Shown one piece after another: positions 29,085-39,117 of a DNA stretch of 64,000 nt. The stretch is from positions 27,200 through 91,199 of the forward strand of contig WNNJ02001979.1 of the NCBI GenBank assembly GCA_012934845.2. The letters are read 5' to 3'. The notes under the pieces were generated by a model. It saw nothing but the letters and a program-made list of their open reading frames with translations, made no database searches and had not been told where the DNA came from. A program made the translations under genes and the position numbers. Positions within the stretch are counted from its first letter, which is position 1, and each line of letters opens with the position of its first letter. This DNA is from Pomphorhynchus laevis (Eukaryota > Acanthocephala > Palaeacanthocephala > Echinorhynchida > Pomphorhynchidae).

Positions 29085-29904
29085 GGATGGACGAGTTGAA
29101 CAATTTGGTTAGGAAGGGTAAGGTAGAGGAGCAGATATTTTTAAGCAAGTGAGTGGGAATTGGGTCAGAAGGAGAGGTTTTATTAGGTAATGACAGCAGA
29201 ACCGAAGAAACTTCATCAGACGAAACGGGAAGTAGGTGGAATAGTTTTGGGAGGGAAGTATTTAAAGAGTTGAGTGGGTACAAGGGAGCTATGGGTAGTA
29301 GGGAAACTAAATTAGATACCTTAGTTTGTAGATAAGAAGATAATTCATCAGGATTTATATTACAAGGGGTAGATGATTGTGAAAGAATTGAGTTTAAGAT
29401 TTTCCAATTAGATTTATAGTTGGAAGATGACTGAAGTTGATTTCGACAAAAGAGAGTACGTTTAGTACGTATAAGAATGAAATGTGAACGGCGTAGAGAA
29501 AAGTAGGAATCACTGAGATTTGGAGTGAGTGAGTTGGGAGATCGTTTAAGAAAGCGATTATACATACTAAAGAGTGACGGAGTCGACGCTTAGAAAGACT
29601 AGTCAGAATCGAACCAGAGAGCATGGCGCAAGCGCTGAGATCGTCGAAGTCGACTAGGCAGAAGGTTATTGAGGATCGACGTAAGTTCAGAATCAAACAG
29701 AATGCAGAGATCATCGGGAGAGAGATAGTTAAGAGGAAGTGAAAAGAGTGAATTGAGTAAGGATGCACATATAATAGGCATATCGAGAAGTTTCCAGGGT
29801 CGACTTGGTGTGGATAATGGTAAAGGCGGAGAAGGAGGATGGGGACGAGTAAGATTAAGAATGACAAGAAAATGATCGGAAAAACCAGGATCAGTAATTG
29901 ACAA
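28993..29904 (-). pseudogene. LINE-A (A1) ORF2, endonuclease end and linker
   Basis: Two frames in the same phase (29599-29904 and 28993-29565) separated by two stop codons at about 29575-29600. The first ends the endonuclease (SITDPGFSDHFLVILNL, the SDH motif). The second is the linker to the reverse transcriptase (LLPVSSDEVSSVLLSLPNKTS and IPTHLLKN). Both stops are also present in copy A2. Confidence 0.7.
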
Positions 29905-30037
29905 GGAGGTATAGTCATTGAAGCAGTTAGGAACAGCAATGATGTCGAAAGCACCTCCGAGAATATGAGTTGGGCTTGTTGAAAGTAATTTATAGTTAAA
30001 ATCAGAAAACAGATTAGTTAAAGTTATAGAGTCAGAG

Positions 30038-30565
30038 TCAGACTTCGATCAAGACGAATGTTAAAGTCACCGTGAACAAAATAACGAGTATAAGACAATG
30101 AATAAGATCTGCAAGGTCGTTAAAGAATATACGTGATGGGGCAACTGACCCTGGACGATATACAATCACAAGTTCCAGAGGGAAAGGCGTTGATAATCTG
30201 CATATGAGTAATTCGAGCGAGATGTAACGGATGTTAACGGTAATTCTACGTAGAGACATTGGGTGACGAGCAATGGCAACAATACCGCCATGGTTAGAAG
30301 CAGTAGATGTATGAGAGGCGATTTGACGAGCTGATTCAACTAGAGAACAACCAGAGCGATATAGACGACGAATAGCAAGATCGTCGGAGTCAGAGTGCCA
30401 GGATTCGGTAATGCAGTGAATATCGATAGATAATTGATCGAAGATATCAAGGAGCAGATCGGCTTTATGAAGAATGGAGCGAGTGTTGAATATACTAAGA
30501 CAAAAAGTATGCTTAGGAGCGAGATCGACTAGCGAAGAAGACAAAGAGGAGAGATTGGACAGCAT
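30038..30565 (-). pseudogene. LINE-A (A1) ORF2, endonuclease N-terminal part
   Basis: 175 codons overlapping the end of ORF1 by 37 nt. It reads FCLSIFNTRSILHKADLL (N of the NARS-like motif), DIHCITESWHSD (the catalytic ITE motif) and GGIVAIARH, the apurinic-like endonuclease fold of non-LTR elements. The frame is lost before the GDFN motif; GDFNIRLDR follows in another frame (intact in copy A2 at 43347-43847). The same frame break is present in A2. Confidence 0.75.
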
Positions 30566-31881
30566 CGAATTTTTGGCCTTGTGTGTACAACGTGAAAATT
30601 TCCGTTGATTTGACGTATAGATAAGGATGACTCGCCGTTTGTTTTACGTCGATGTTTCTCAATGCGAGCTAAATTGAGCTGGGCAATATCAGAAGGGGAG
30701 CGGTCAGGAAAGATACGACAAATAGATGAAGTAGTAAGAAGTTTTAAACGTTGGGTGAGTACCGAAGAGGCATGTGAACTATGTCGGAAAACGATTTTTA
30801 AGAGTGGAGAACTGAGATGATTGGATTTGGTGAATTTGTTTAAACGAAAAAAGGATACAGGAGCGATATTATTAAAGAGGGATGGGTTATCATCAGGAAG
30901 AATGGTTGCTAGGATAGACCTGAAAGCAGATACATCATCATCGAGGCGAGATTGTGGAGAAGCAGATTCGGAAGGCTCTAAGTTTGATATGATAATACAG
31001 CGATTGCGCGAAGGAAAACGATTTAGTGGAAGTGGTGGACAGACAGAGCTGGTAGGAGTCGAGGCAGATGAGCAGATAGAAGTGGAAATGACAGGGGTGC
31101 TTGATAGAGAATTAATATTGGTTGGAGCAGGTGTGAAAGTAGCGGGGTGTTGAATCACTTGATCGGAAATGTTACTGGAAATGATTTTGATGGAAGGATG
31201 TAAATTATTGAGAAGTGATACGGGGGAGGTCGAGTAAGGAGAATTAAGATAGGTTGGAGTATGTGTAACAGGAGTGGAGTGTTGAATCGGTTGATCAGAG
31301 GTGTTATTGGATATGATTGTTACGGAATGATGTAAATTATTGAGAAGTGATACCGGGGAGGTCGAGTAAGGAGTACGTGAAGAGAATAAAGATGTTTGAG
31401 ATTTATTTAGATTGGGGAAGGAATAGGAAAGAGGAGGTACGAGATGAAAAGCTTTACCGTTAGCATTGTTAGAATGAGAAAGATTAATGGAAGTTTTGTA
31501 AGTAGTTGAACGAGGAGTATGTGAGAGAGTAGGTTTAATAATGGGATTATATGATGCGTAGTCAGGTGTTGATGCGAGCTTAACATCTAATACAGCATTG
31601 GTCTGAGTGGTCGTGTGTGATACAGGAGTAGATGAGCAGGATAACTGTAGTAGTCGTACTGATGTACAAAAATCGCAAGTGAAATGTTTACGTTTATACA
31701 CTGAGTGGTCGGATATTTTAACACGAACAAGTGTCCATACATCGCAATCTTTGGAATCGCATCCAACTTCAAAGATGGTATAACCATCAATGCATTCTGA
31801 TGTGGAAGATTCTTGATCAGGAATAGTGATCTGAGATCGCGATTTTTTAGGCATGACCTTTTTTCTATAGATTGAGCTCAA
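30529..31881 (-). CDS. LINE-A (A1) ORF1 protein, 450 residues
   Basis: Intact frame. The N-terminus carries a Cys-rich module (GCDSKDCDVWTL then FTCDFC, residues about 40-75) that resembles a PHD/zinc-finger-like nucleic-acid-binding fold. Residues 85-290 are Ser/Thr/Pro-rich with an internal duplication (YSTSPVSLLNNLH occurs twice, about 40 residues apart). The C-terminal third includes NRCIIISNL, KIVFRHSS and LNLARIEKHRRKTNGESS, likely an RNA-binding region. The expected role is RNA chaperone/particle protein. The Met is preceded in frame by MSSIYRKKV; MPKKSRS nine residues later is an equal start candidate and matches the plus-strand copy at 37895. Confidence 0.8.
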   Translation of the reverse strand: MSSIYRKKVMPKKSRSQITIPDQESSTSECIDGYTIFEVGCDSKDCDVWTLVRVKISDHSVYKRKHFTCDFCTSVRLLQLSCSSTPVSHTTTQTNAVLDVKLASTPDYASYNPIIKPTLSHTPRSTTYKTSINLSHSNNANGKAFHLVPPLSYSFPNLNKSQTSLFSSRTPYSTSPVSLLNNLHHSVTIISNNTSDQPIQHSTPVTHTPTYLNSPYSTSPVSLLNNLHPSIKIISSNISDQVIQHPATFTPAPTNINSLSSTPVISTSICSSASTPTSSVCPPLPLNRFPSRNRCIIISNLEPSESASPQSRLDDDVSAFRSILATILPDDNPSLFNNIAPVSFFRLNKFTKSNHLSSPLLKIVFRHSSHASSVLTQRLKLLTTSSICRIFPDRSPSDIAQLNLARIEKHRRKTNGESSLSIRQINGNFHVVHTRPKIRCCPISPLCLLR

Positions 31882-31901
31882 TCCGCGAGCGTAGCGAGCG
31901 G

Positions 31902-31936
31902 AACTGACAGGAATAATCTGGAACTGACAGGAATAA
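31902..31936 (-). repeat. LINE-A 5' monomers, copy A1 (two units)
   Basis: Two units of the 20-bp motif aactgacaggaataatctgg at 31902 and 31922, immediately upstream of ORF1. Compare the 15 units at 45650-45946. Likely part of the internal promoter region of LINE-A (inference). Confidence 0.75.
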
Positions 31937-32169
31937 TTGTATTTACTTTAGATCTCAAACTGTTTTAAGGTTTGAGATTCATACTTAATTTCTCTTGTTA
32001 TCACCTTTATAGGTTTTCTGAATGTATTTGTTTGTAATAAGTTATTAGCGAATTCCACATAATCAGAACTCTATAAACATTTTCACAAGTTATCGTAAGT
32101 TGTCGTAGTATCGTTGGTTATCGTAGTTATCATAGTCTTAAGTTGTCGTATCTTATTAAAAATTAAAAG

Positions 32170-32806
32170 TATTTAATTTTTGGCCTTGTGTGTACAACGT
32201 GAAAATTTCCGTTGATTTGACGTATAGATAAGGATGACTCGCCGTTTGTTTTACGTCGATGTTTCTCAATGCGAGCTAAATTGAGCTGGGCAATATCAGA
32301 AGGGGAGCGGTCAGGAAAGATACGACAAATAGATGAAGTAGTAAGAAGTTTTAAACGTTGGGTGAGTACCGAAGAGGCATGTGAACTATGTCGGAAAACG
32401 ATTTTTAAGAGTGGAGAACTGAGATGATTGGATTTGGTGAATTTGTTTAAACGAAAAAAGGATACAGGAGCGATATTATTAAAGAGGGATGGGTTATCAT
32501 CAGGAAGAATGGTTGCTAGGATAGACCTGAAAGCAGATACATCATCATCGAGGCGAGATTGTGGAGAAGCAGATTCGGAAGGCTCTAAGTTTGATATGAT
32601 AATACAGCGATTGCGCGAAGGAAAACGATTTAGTGGAAGTGGTGGACAGACAGAGCTGGTAGGAGTCGAGGCAGATGAGCAGATAGAAGTGGAAATGACA
32701 GGGGTGCTTGATAGAGAATTAATATTGGTTGGAGCAGGTGTGAAAGTAGCGGGGTGTTGAATCACTTGATCGGAAATGTTACTGGAAATGATTTTGATGG
32801 AAGGAT
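32170..32806 (-). mobile_element. Duplicated piece of LINE-A ORF1
   Basis: About 635 bp match ORF1 of A1 (about 30571-31197), with an identical encoded protein over the shared part (MIQHPATFTPAP to HTRPKI). It is cut at both ends, unlike a 5'-truncated LINE insertion. It lies 230 bp upstream of A1 in the same orientation, which suggests a recent local duplication or gene conversion. Confidence 0.85.
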
Positions 32807-33004
32807 GACAACTCTTTAAGTTGTCAACCTCAACTCTTTAAGGATGACAACTCAAGACAACTCTTTTAACCAGTGACAATGTCTCAAATATAGTACCTAA
32901 GAGTTTCAGACCGACTACCTAATTGCTTAAGGACACATTTTTCAACATTTAACTATAATCCAATAGATTCGCAACAACTGGGTAGAGAGTTCAGATCCTT
33001 TTGT

Positions 33005-33620
33005 AACGATACTCAATCAGCAGGATTTCTAATGATCGACCAAATCTTTAGATCGTTTACAAAAGCTATATGATAAAATGATAAACGGCGTAGAAAATCA
33101 TTCATAAAGATTATATAGAGCAGTGGGCCAAAGACTGATCCTTGCGACACTTCAGGATTTCTAATGATCGACCAAATCTTTAGATCGTTTACAAAAGCTA
33201 TATGATAAAATGATAAACGGCGTAGAAAATCATTCATAAAGATTATATAGAGCAGTGGGCCAAAGACTGATCCTTGCGACACTTCATAATTAGCATTCAC
33301 CGAATCAGAAAGCATACCTTTTACACAAACTCTGAAAGGCATATTCGATAGAAATTGCCTGACCCCTTACAAATATGAATTGAGTCCATAGTAATACAGT
33401 AACGAGACGATGGGGTCATGTGGCACTCTATCAGAGTCTTTCGAAAGTCGAGGAAGATTATATGAACCTGAAACCCAGTACTCAGAGCATCTGTCAATTT
33501 TTCAAGGACATTTAGTAGAATAGTTAAGCATGAACGTCCAATCCTGAAACCATGTTGAGAATCAACCAATATATGATTACAGTCCAGATGATCCCAATTT
33601 TACTAGCAATCAGTCTTTCT
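33005..33620 (-). mobile_element. LINE reverse transcriptase fragment (LINE-B-like)
   Basis: Minus strand. Frames read DSQHGFRIGRSCLT and IIFLDFRKT (33321-33569), then VSQGSVFGPLLYIIFMNDFL and AFVNDLKIW (33013-33342). The order fits palm motifs of a Jockey/CR1-like ORF2. The usual FADD is FVND here. Broken, and holding an exact internal duplication (see 33021-33284). Confidence 0.7.
33021..33284. repeat. Exact 132-bp tandem duplication in a LINE palm
   Basis: The 132 bp from 33021 repeat at 33153 without visible difference. The length is 44 codons, so the frame is kept and the encoded motif VSQGSVFGPLL to WSIIRNP appears twice in one frame. This happened after the element died or in a very recent event. 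Confidence 0.9.
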
Positions 33621-34129
33621 AATTTAGCTGATCTTAATATTAGGTTCTTATTAACCGAAATGAAGATAGTTAAATTTTTAGTTTCTCTTGTCTTCCATCA
33701 AATTTAGATCGATGAAATATACTATATGTATTAGACTACGAGGATGATGTGAATAGCTTAAGATAAATGGTTTTAGCTCATATCGACTATGCAAAATTCG
33801 TATTAAAATAAGGAAATTAAAAAATATAAAGAAATGAATTTACGGTCTAGCGTGTGGATTAATGTTATATGAATTTGCTATGCATATCCGTGCAAGAACA
33901 GCAATGTCTTAAAAATATCAAATTATTAGCATATAGGATAATGTTTTCATCCTAGATAAAACGTTTTCATCTAGGATCACGTTTTGATCACGTTTTCTCG
34001 TTATGATGTTTTTCTTCAGTTTTTATTTCTTGTGTTTCAACTTTCTATGAGCCCTTGACTCTTAAGTTGTTGTATGTAATAATATAATATAACTTTTTAA
34101 TATTTATTATTATTCAAATATTTTTACAC

Positions 34130-34740
34130 ATTAAAGGTTACCCGCTAATGGGCTAACTCTCCCGGCCCACCATCCACAACTCTCCTGGAACACCATCCAC
34201 ATCCGCATCAAAATCCACCTTCTTCTCGTAACAGAGGTTCAATCGCGACACAAGAACAAATGTCAGACAGGGACCTAGCAATAACGTCACGAACAGCATT
34301 ATGACGAATCGTAGGCAAACCTCCTCGTTTACAAGCTAAAGCGTGAGTGGTGTCCATCTTACTTCCACAACTGCACTCTGGATATGGCAAATATGTGGGG
34401 GTTTATCCGTATCGACATCATAATGCATCCACGAACTCAATAGAGCTTAAATAAAATTTTTCAGATCGAATCGGTAAGGATGTGTGTGCAATTGAATTTA
34501 CCTCATCGGTATTCATCCGCGTAAGTGCAAGTTGTAACTTGTCATTAAATTCCTGTTCAAGACGACTTGAGACACTTCGCAATGTTGCTGTCTGATGTTG
34601 ATTTAGTGCATCTCCTGTAAGACCAGAATCATTTGTACCACAGAGAGACTGCGAGCAAGAGTACTTCAACAAACATAAATTAGAATACTGGAGGGATGAA
34701 ACCACTGTGTTAACATTAGTTACAGCAAAAGTCACAGATT
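34130..34740 (-). mobile_element. C-terminal fragment of a zinc-knuckle LINE (perhaps Utopia-like)
   Basis: Frame 34208-34390 reads CSCGSKMDTTHALACKRGG then IRHNAVRDVIA: the C-x-C-x(n)-H-x-C plus RHN-RD signature of a non-LTR lineage with a restriction-like endonuclease region. The frame 34418-34735 just upstream carries RLEQEFNDKLQLALTRM and fits the segment before it. The same domain is seen at 59400-59560, in a different copy. 5' part absent. Confidence 0.55.
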
Positions 34741-34754
34741 AATTAGTCAATTAT

Positions 34755-34870
34755 TGAAATGGAATTGGATTCGGCGTTTGAAGCACGGCATTGATGTTGA
34801 TTGGCGTATATGAATGGGCAGATTATTCCACGAGAAAGGAGCAGCCACAACGAAAGAGCGGAAGCCAAAA
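34755..34870 (-). mobile_element. LINE-A 3' fragment, minus orientation
   Basis: About 115 bp resembling 27695-27805 of A1 (gattggcgtatatgaatggg and nearby). It is joined head to head with the plus-oriented fragment that follows. Confidence 0.6.
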
Positions 34871-34873
34871 GAG

Positions 34874-35215
34874 GAATCGTTGCTTTCCGCCTTGTAACTC
34901 TTCATACCCTTTCATTTCTCAATCTTCCTTTTCTTGATAATTCTCGTCCTGTTTACTGTTACTTGCGTTCCTGTAATTCCCTTCTTTTACATGTCCCAAA
35001 CTACTCTACCTCCTTTGGACTCCGCTCCTTCATTATGGCTGCTCCTCTATCGTGGAACCATCTGCCCATTCATATACACCAATCAACTTCCTTGCCGTGC
35101 TTCAAACGACAAATCCGATCCCATTTAAACAATTTATCTACTTGACTTTTTCATTTTTGTTTGTGGACTTGTAAGCGTACAGCTTGTACACATTTGCCAC
35201 ATTAAATAAATTTGT
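34874..35215 (+). mobile_element. LINE-A 3' fragment, plus orientation
   Basis: Encodes the ORF2 end in the plus direction: [37 protein letters not shown] and LSWNHLPIHIHQSTS, then the 3' UTR with the hairpin (tgtggacttg-gcgtac-gtacac-gccaca) and a short tttgtatttg tail. Divergent from A1 at scattered sites. Confidence 0.8.
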
Positions 35216-35234
35216 ATTTGTATTGTAGTGTAGT

Positions 35235-35605
35235 GTAGTTTGGGACATGTAAAAGAAGGGAATTACGTGAACGCAAGGAGCAGTAAACAGGACGAGAATT
35301 GTCGAGAAAAAAGGTTGAGAAATGAAGGGGTATGAAAAGTTACAAGGCGGAAAGCAACGACAAGAAGACGAATTTGAACACTACAATAAATTGTAGGCAA
35401 ATCGAGAGAAACAAGATGGTGGGATGTATGATCAAAACGACGAAGACGGAGAACTCGGATGGCTGCGCTGATGATGCGTTGTAAAGGAAGAAGAATGGAT
35501 TTAAGTGAGTTGGAAAATAGACTACGACAATAATCAAGTCTTGAAAAAATGAGAGAAGATATGAGAGTCATACGTGAAGGGAAATCGATCAATCTACGAA
35601 TATAA
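35235..35605 (-). mobile_element. LINE-A ORF2 fragment, minus orientation
   Basis: Frame 35263-35592 reads IDFPSRMTLISSLIFSRLDY and FRLVTFHTPSFLNL, the C-terminal part of LINE-A ORF2. The 3' UTR is missing. With the two preceding pieces it forms a minus/plus/minus arrangement and a hairpin of about 120 bp around 35220. Confidence 0.75.
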
Positions 35606-36510
35606 TATTATTAAATATAATATATTTATAATATATAATATATTAAATATAAAAATTATTAATGTTATAATAATATTGACGATACGTAATAAACGTAATT
35701 ATAAGTATTATATTTTAACAATTTTAAGACACTAACGCATAGTTCTTTAAAACTAATGAATAGTTTGTGAGTGACACACGATTAAATAAGATGAGTACGT
35801 CTCATCAAATGTAATGTTTACAAGCTATGGTGATTATAAATGATACTAATAAAATACAATTTGTGCAGTATCCACAAATTTTGTGAACTTTTTAATGTGG
35901 TAACCTCTTCGTCTTGCGTTCAAGTTTCTTGATTCGAGGTCGCTTAAGGTTCTTATGCATGATGTTGTTTTAAGTCATTTACTGTACGCCTCGCAACGCG
36001 TATATTGTACTTAAGGAGAACAAAATCAATCGCAAAAGCTGCCTTGAGCAACAAACTGATGTCAAGTTATCTCAACTCGTACAGGAGAAGGAAAGCCTTG
36101 TTCTTTAGAAAAACAGGTAAACTCTGTAGCATGTTGATTAAGCTTCAGGAGGATCTGGATGTATAAGTCTGAGTAAGGTGGTCTAATCTGTATGTATGTG
36201 GTCTGAGTAAGGTTCAAAATTTAATGATTTTAAAATGAATAAATAAAAAGTTTGTCTATTTAAGATAGAAAAACATCAAAAACCATTAGTTGATTAGCAA
36301 AATTTGTTTAAAGGTCTTCGAACAAGAATTGTACATTATTATTACTCCTTTATGTATATTTTTAATAAATGAAGACAGAAACGAAAGAAAGACAGCAATG
36401 TTACAATTGAGTATATAGATGGCCCGAAGAAAAGACAAAAATTATTGTCAAAAAGCGCTACATAAGATTCCAGAAGTAGCATAGCTAATTGGAACGCTGA
36501 AAGGTTTTGC
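35606..36510. other. No gene seen
   Basis: Starts with TATAAT simple sequence (35606-35680), then mixed sequence without a clear frame. A stretch near 35900-36130 is less AT-rich and may be decayed LINE sequence, but I cannot align it. Confidence 0.35.
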
Positions 36511-36615
36511 AATGCATTATTTTTTATACTTCAGGTCTATAGTCGGATGGCTGTTTTGACCGCTCACAGATAAAAATGAAAAACAGAAAAAATCAAAATA
36601 GAAAAAATGCGCAGA
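36510..36615 (-). mobile_element. LINE-B 3' end fragment
   Basis: Carries the LINE-B 3' terminal phrase (minus strand: gagcggtcaaaacagccat) also found at about 37075, 39395 and, in plus, at 41390. Only the last ~100 bp are present. Confidence 0.6.
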
Positions 36616-36805
36616 TCATGTGGATAAAAGAGAAGAATCTTCACAGGAAATATATAACTATACGTGACAATTATTATTGCTGAACTACTTTTTTTCTCAA
36701 TATTGTGATCAGACAAAATGATACTTTTACGTGTCAAAGTCTTGTAATAATTGTCTAAGTAGAAGTAATTGTGAGTGAATAAAAGAGAGAAATGATCTAA
36801 TTTTA

Positions 36806-37156
36806 TGCAATGTCTCGAATGATATAAAAATGATCTACTTTATATGTTCTCACATCATACAATTGAGTTTATCGATAAAATTATCAATAAATATCTCGTT
36901 TATGTTTTTCAAGTTAAATCGTGATGACTCAAAACATTTATTTTGATAAGTTATCTCATTAATATGTTGTACATACAATTCTTAAAATATGTTAATATGT
37001 GTAAGTAGACTCCATTGATTTTTTTAATTTTCGATATGTTCAATATGTTTATATTATTATTTATACTTCAGTCTTTAGCCAGATGGCTGTTTTGACCGCT
37101 CACAGATAAAAATGAAAAACAGAAAAAATCAAAATAGAAATAAGCACAAAGATAAG
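36806..37156. repeat. 350-bp direct repeat, copy 1
   Basis: Nearly identical to 39118-39470. It includes AT-rich flanking sequence plus the LINE-B 3' end, so the duplicated unit is larger than the mobile element itself. Confidence 0.85.
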
Positions 37157-37690
37157 ATAAAAATATAGATTAGTAATCTTCGTCGCAGAAAAGATTAACA
37201 TCACGGGTAGTTTACCAGCCAAGGAGTACGTTCGCAACTCATCCAACGCATAAGCTGTACTTTGAATAATTTAGCATCATATATGTCCATGATGTTATCA
37301 GAAAGACTAGTCCACGCCTTGATCGCTCGATGTGAAAGTCGGAAATCGAGAAGAGCATCTTCCGTGACTCAAAATTACCATTTTTGGAATGGCCTCTACT
37401 TCCCATTCTCTTATTAAACACCATACAATCCGAAGGATGCGCCTCAACTTGATGAACAATACGATGCATAGCCAGGATATCATACATTATCAACCTCTCG
37501 CGTACATATACTAAACCTAAATTGCTTAAGCGAGAATGATAGGAAAGATGTCGCACATATGGGAACAATTTCGTAAAGCGAAGAGGTATGCTCTCCAAAT
37601 CGTCAATTTCTTTACGCGTACAAGGAAAGACTGCCGGAGAAACATATTCAATCACCGGTCTCATCAGCGCATTGTACAAATCAAAAGCGC
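37056..37690 (-). mobile_element. LINE-B ORF2 C-terminus and 3' end
   Basis: Frame 37239-37679 reads MYNALMRPVIEYVSPAVFPC, VRERLIMYDILAMHRI and MGSRGHSKNGN: the end of a CR1/Jockey-like ORF2, equivalent to 40800-41316 in the plus-strand copy. Followed by the 3' end with gcggtcaaaacagcc. 5'-truncated. Confidence 0.75.
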
Positions 37691-37739
37691 AGTGATTAAA
37701 AGTTTCTTGATTATAACTACTTACATTCGAGATTATTCC

Positions 37740-38260
37740 TGTCAGTTTCAGGTTTTTTCTGTTAGTTCCAGATTTTTCATGTCAATTTCAGATTTTTCCT
37801 ATTAGTTCCATATTTTTCATGTCAGTTCCAGATTTTTCCTGTCAGTTACGCTGGCTAAGCTTGTGGATTGAGCTAAATCTCTCGATAAAAGATCATGCCT
37901 AGAAAAGCTCGATCTCAAATACTCGTTGCTGATCACGCATCTTCCACATCGGAATACAATGATAGTTATATCAGTTTGGAAGTTGGATGCGATTGTAAAT
38001 ATTGTGACGTATGGACCCTTGTTCGAGTTAAAATATTAGAGCATTCGGTGTATCAAAGTAAACCGTTTACATGTGGTTTTTGTTGAAAAAACCACATGTA
38101 AACCACATGTATTATTGAACCTACTCTCTCACACACTCCTCGTTCAACTACAGATAAAACTTCCATTCATCTTCATCATCATAACAATGCAAGCGGTAAA
38201 GCTGTTCATCTCGTACCTCCTCTTTCCAATTCCTCCCCCATCTAAATACACATCATAATT
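37740..38260 (+). mobile_element. LINE-A 5' end with ORF1 start, plus orientation
   Basis: Begins with about six decayed 20-bp monomers (ttcctgtcagttccagattt variants, 37738-37850), then ORF1 from 37895: MPRKARSQILVADHASST, VGCDCKYCDVWTLVRVKI and FTCGFC, the same Cys-rich module as A1 ORF1 but clearly diverged. After 38090 it continues out of frame to VPPLSNSSP-like sequence at about 38225. A copy truncated at its 3' side. Confidence 0.75.
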
Positions 38261-38267
38261 CTTTATT

Positions 38268-38328
38268 TTCTATAATATGAAATATTTACTGAAATAGCTC
38301 CTCTAATATAGCTACAAAGATATAGATG
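38268..38328. repeat. 60-bp direct repeat, copy 1
   Basis: Phrase aatatgaaatatttactgaa through caaagatatagatg, repeated exactly at 38826-38884. The pair brackets the endonuclease fragment at 38328-38594, and may be the product of an insertion or a strand-slippage event. Confidence 0.8.
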
Positions 38329-38800
38329 TGATGGGTAGTCCAGGATATGGCTTATACCGGGCCGATAGAGTTTCTCGAATGAGCGGCGGAGTCACTATTT
38401 ATGTCAAAACAAACTTACTGATTACTTCGGTAGTCAAATTTGTAAATGTAGTGGGAACATGCGAGTTTCTGTCAGTCGGATTGCGGCACCACCCGCTTTG
38501 CCATTCATTTGAAACCTCGCTATATTTAGGTGCAATGTTAAAGATACATGTGATTCACTTCAAACCATCAATATCAAGGAATTTAAAAACTTGATATCGG
38601 ATGTCATAAACCCATCATATTTGCCATTTCGAAGTGTGTTGACAACCGCAATGGCTTTTCTAAGTTTATGTTGTCCTCTTGTCGGTGAACGATTCCATGT
38701 TCATTAGTCAAAGGAAGCCACATGCACTGTTTTAACGAAGCTCGTTATAACATTCTTCCGACAATCAACTATATTTCAATGTTGGTCAACATAGACCCTA
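38328..38800 (+). pseudogene. LINE endonuclease fragment (probably LINE-B)
   Basis: Frame 38328-38594 reads GSPGYGLYRADRVSRMSGGV then TIYVKTNL, the PGY--YR-DR---GGGV-IYVK motif of Jockey/CR1 endonucleases. The 5' part of the endonuclease and the frame after about 38590 are lost. Confidence 0.65.
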
Positions 38801-38825
38801 TATTGACGATTTGAGTATTTATGAT

Positions 38826-38884
38826 TTCTAATATGAAATATTTACTGAAATAGCTCCTCTAATATAGCTACAAAGATATAGATG
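38826..38884. repeat. 60-bp direct repeat, copy 2
   Basis: Exact second copy of the 38268-38328 phrase, followed by unrelated sequence (gatttaattagg). Confidence 0.8.
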
Positions 38885-38984
38885 GATTTAATTAGGTATA
38901 TTAATAAAGGTGTGTTGTATTTATTAGTTTACTTGGATTCATTACTATCTTAATGATAAAAGATTTAAAGAAGTGGAATTCGAT

Positions 38985-39045
38985 TTTTACTTCAAAAACG
39001 TTACAACGTTTCGACGGGTACTCCCGTCATCATCAGATAGATCAA
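38985..39045 (-). ncRNA. Hammerhead-ribozyme-like motif
   Basis: On the minus strand: CTGATGA (39030-39036), a perfect 6-bp stem GACGGG/CCCGTC with AGTA loop (39013-39028), GAAA (39009-39012), then a short stem CGTT/AACG and a GTT that can serve as the NUH cleavage triplet. This is the complete core order of a hammerhead. Stem I pairing across the site is weak. The motif is typical of the terminal repeats of Penelope-like elements. Confidence 0.55.
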
Positions 39046-39117
39046 CTCTAGTACATCAACTATATTGATGAAAAGAACGCGTGAACACTTTGCTCAATAC
39101 TTATTAATTAGAATTGC

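Larger units (their letters stand above)
27603..31939 (-). mobile_element. LINE-A copy A1, near full length (CR1/Jockey-like non-LTR retrotransposon)
   Basis: About 4.3 kb on the minus strand: 5' end with two 20-bp monomers (31902-31936), ORF1 (30529-31881), ORF2 with an endonuclease part (from 30565), linker and reverse transcriptase (to 27672), and a 3' UTR with a conserved hairpin (27616-27655). ORF1 is open; ORF2 is broken into several frames, and the palm motif reads YADN instead of YADD. It is very close to copy A2 (41.7-45.9 kb), so both are recent. Confidence 0.9.

Noticed and set aside
30821-31153. 110-codon plus-strand frame, repeated at 32428-32760 and 44570-44902
   Set aside because: It is antisense to LINE-A ORF1 and is repeated only because the LINE sequence is.
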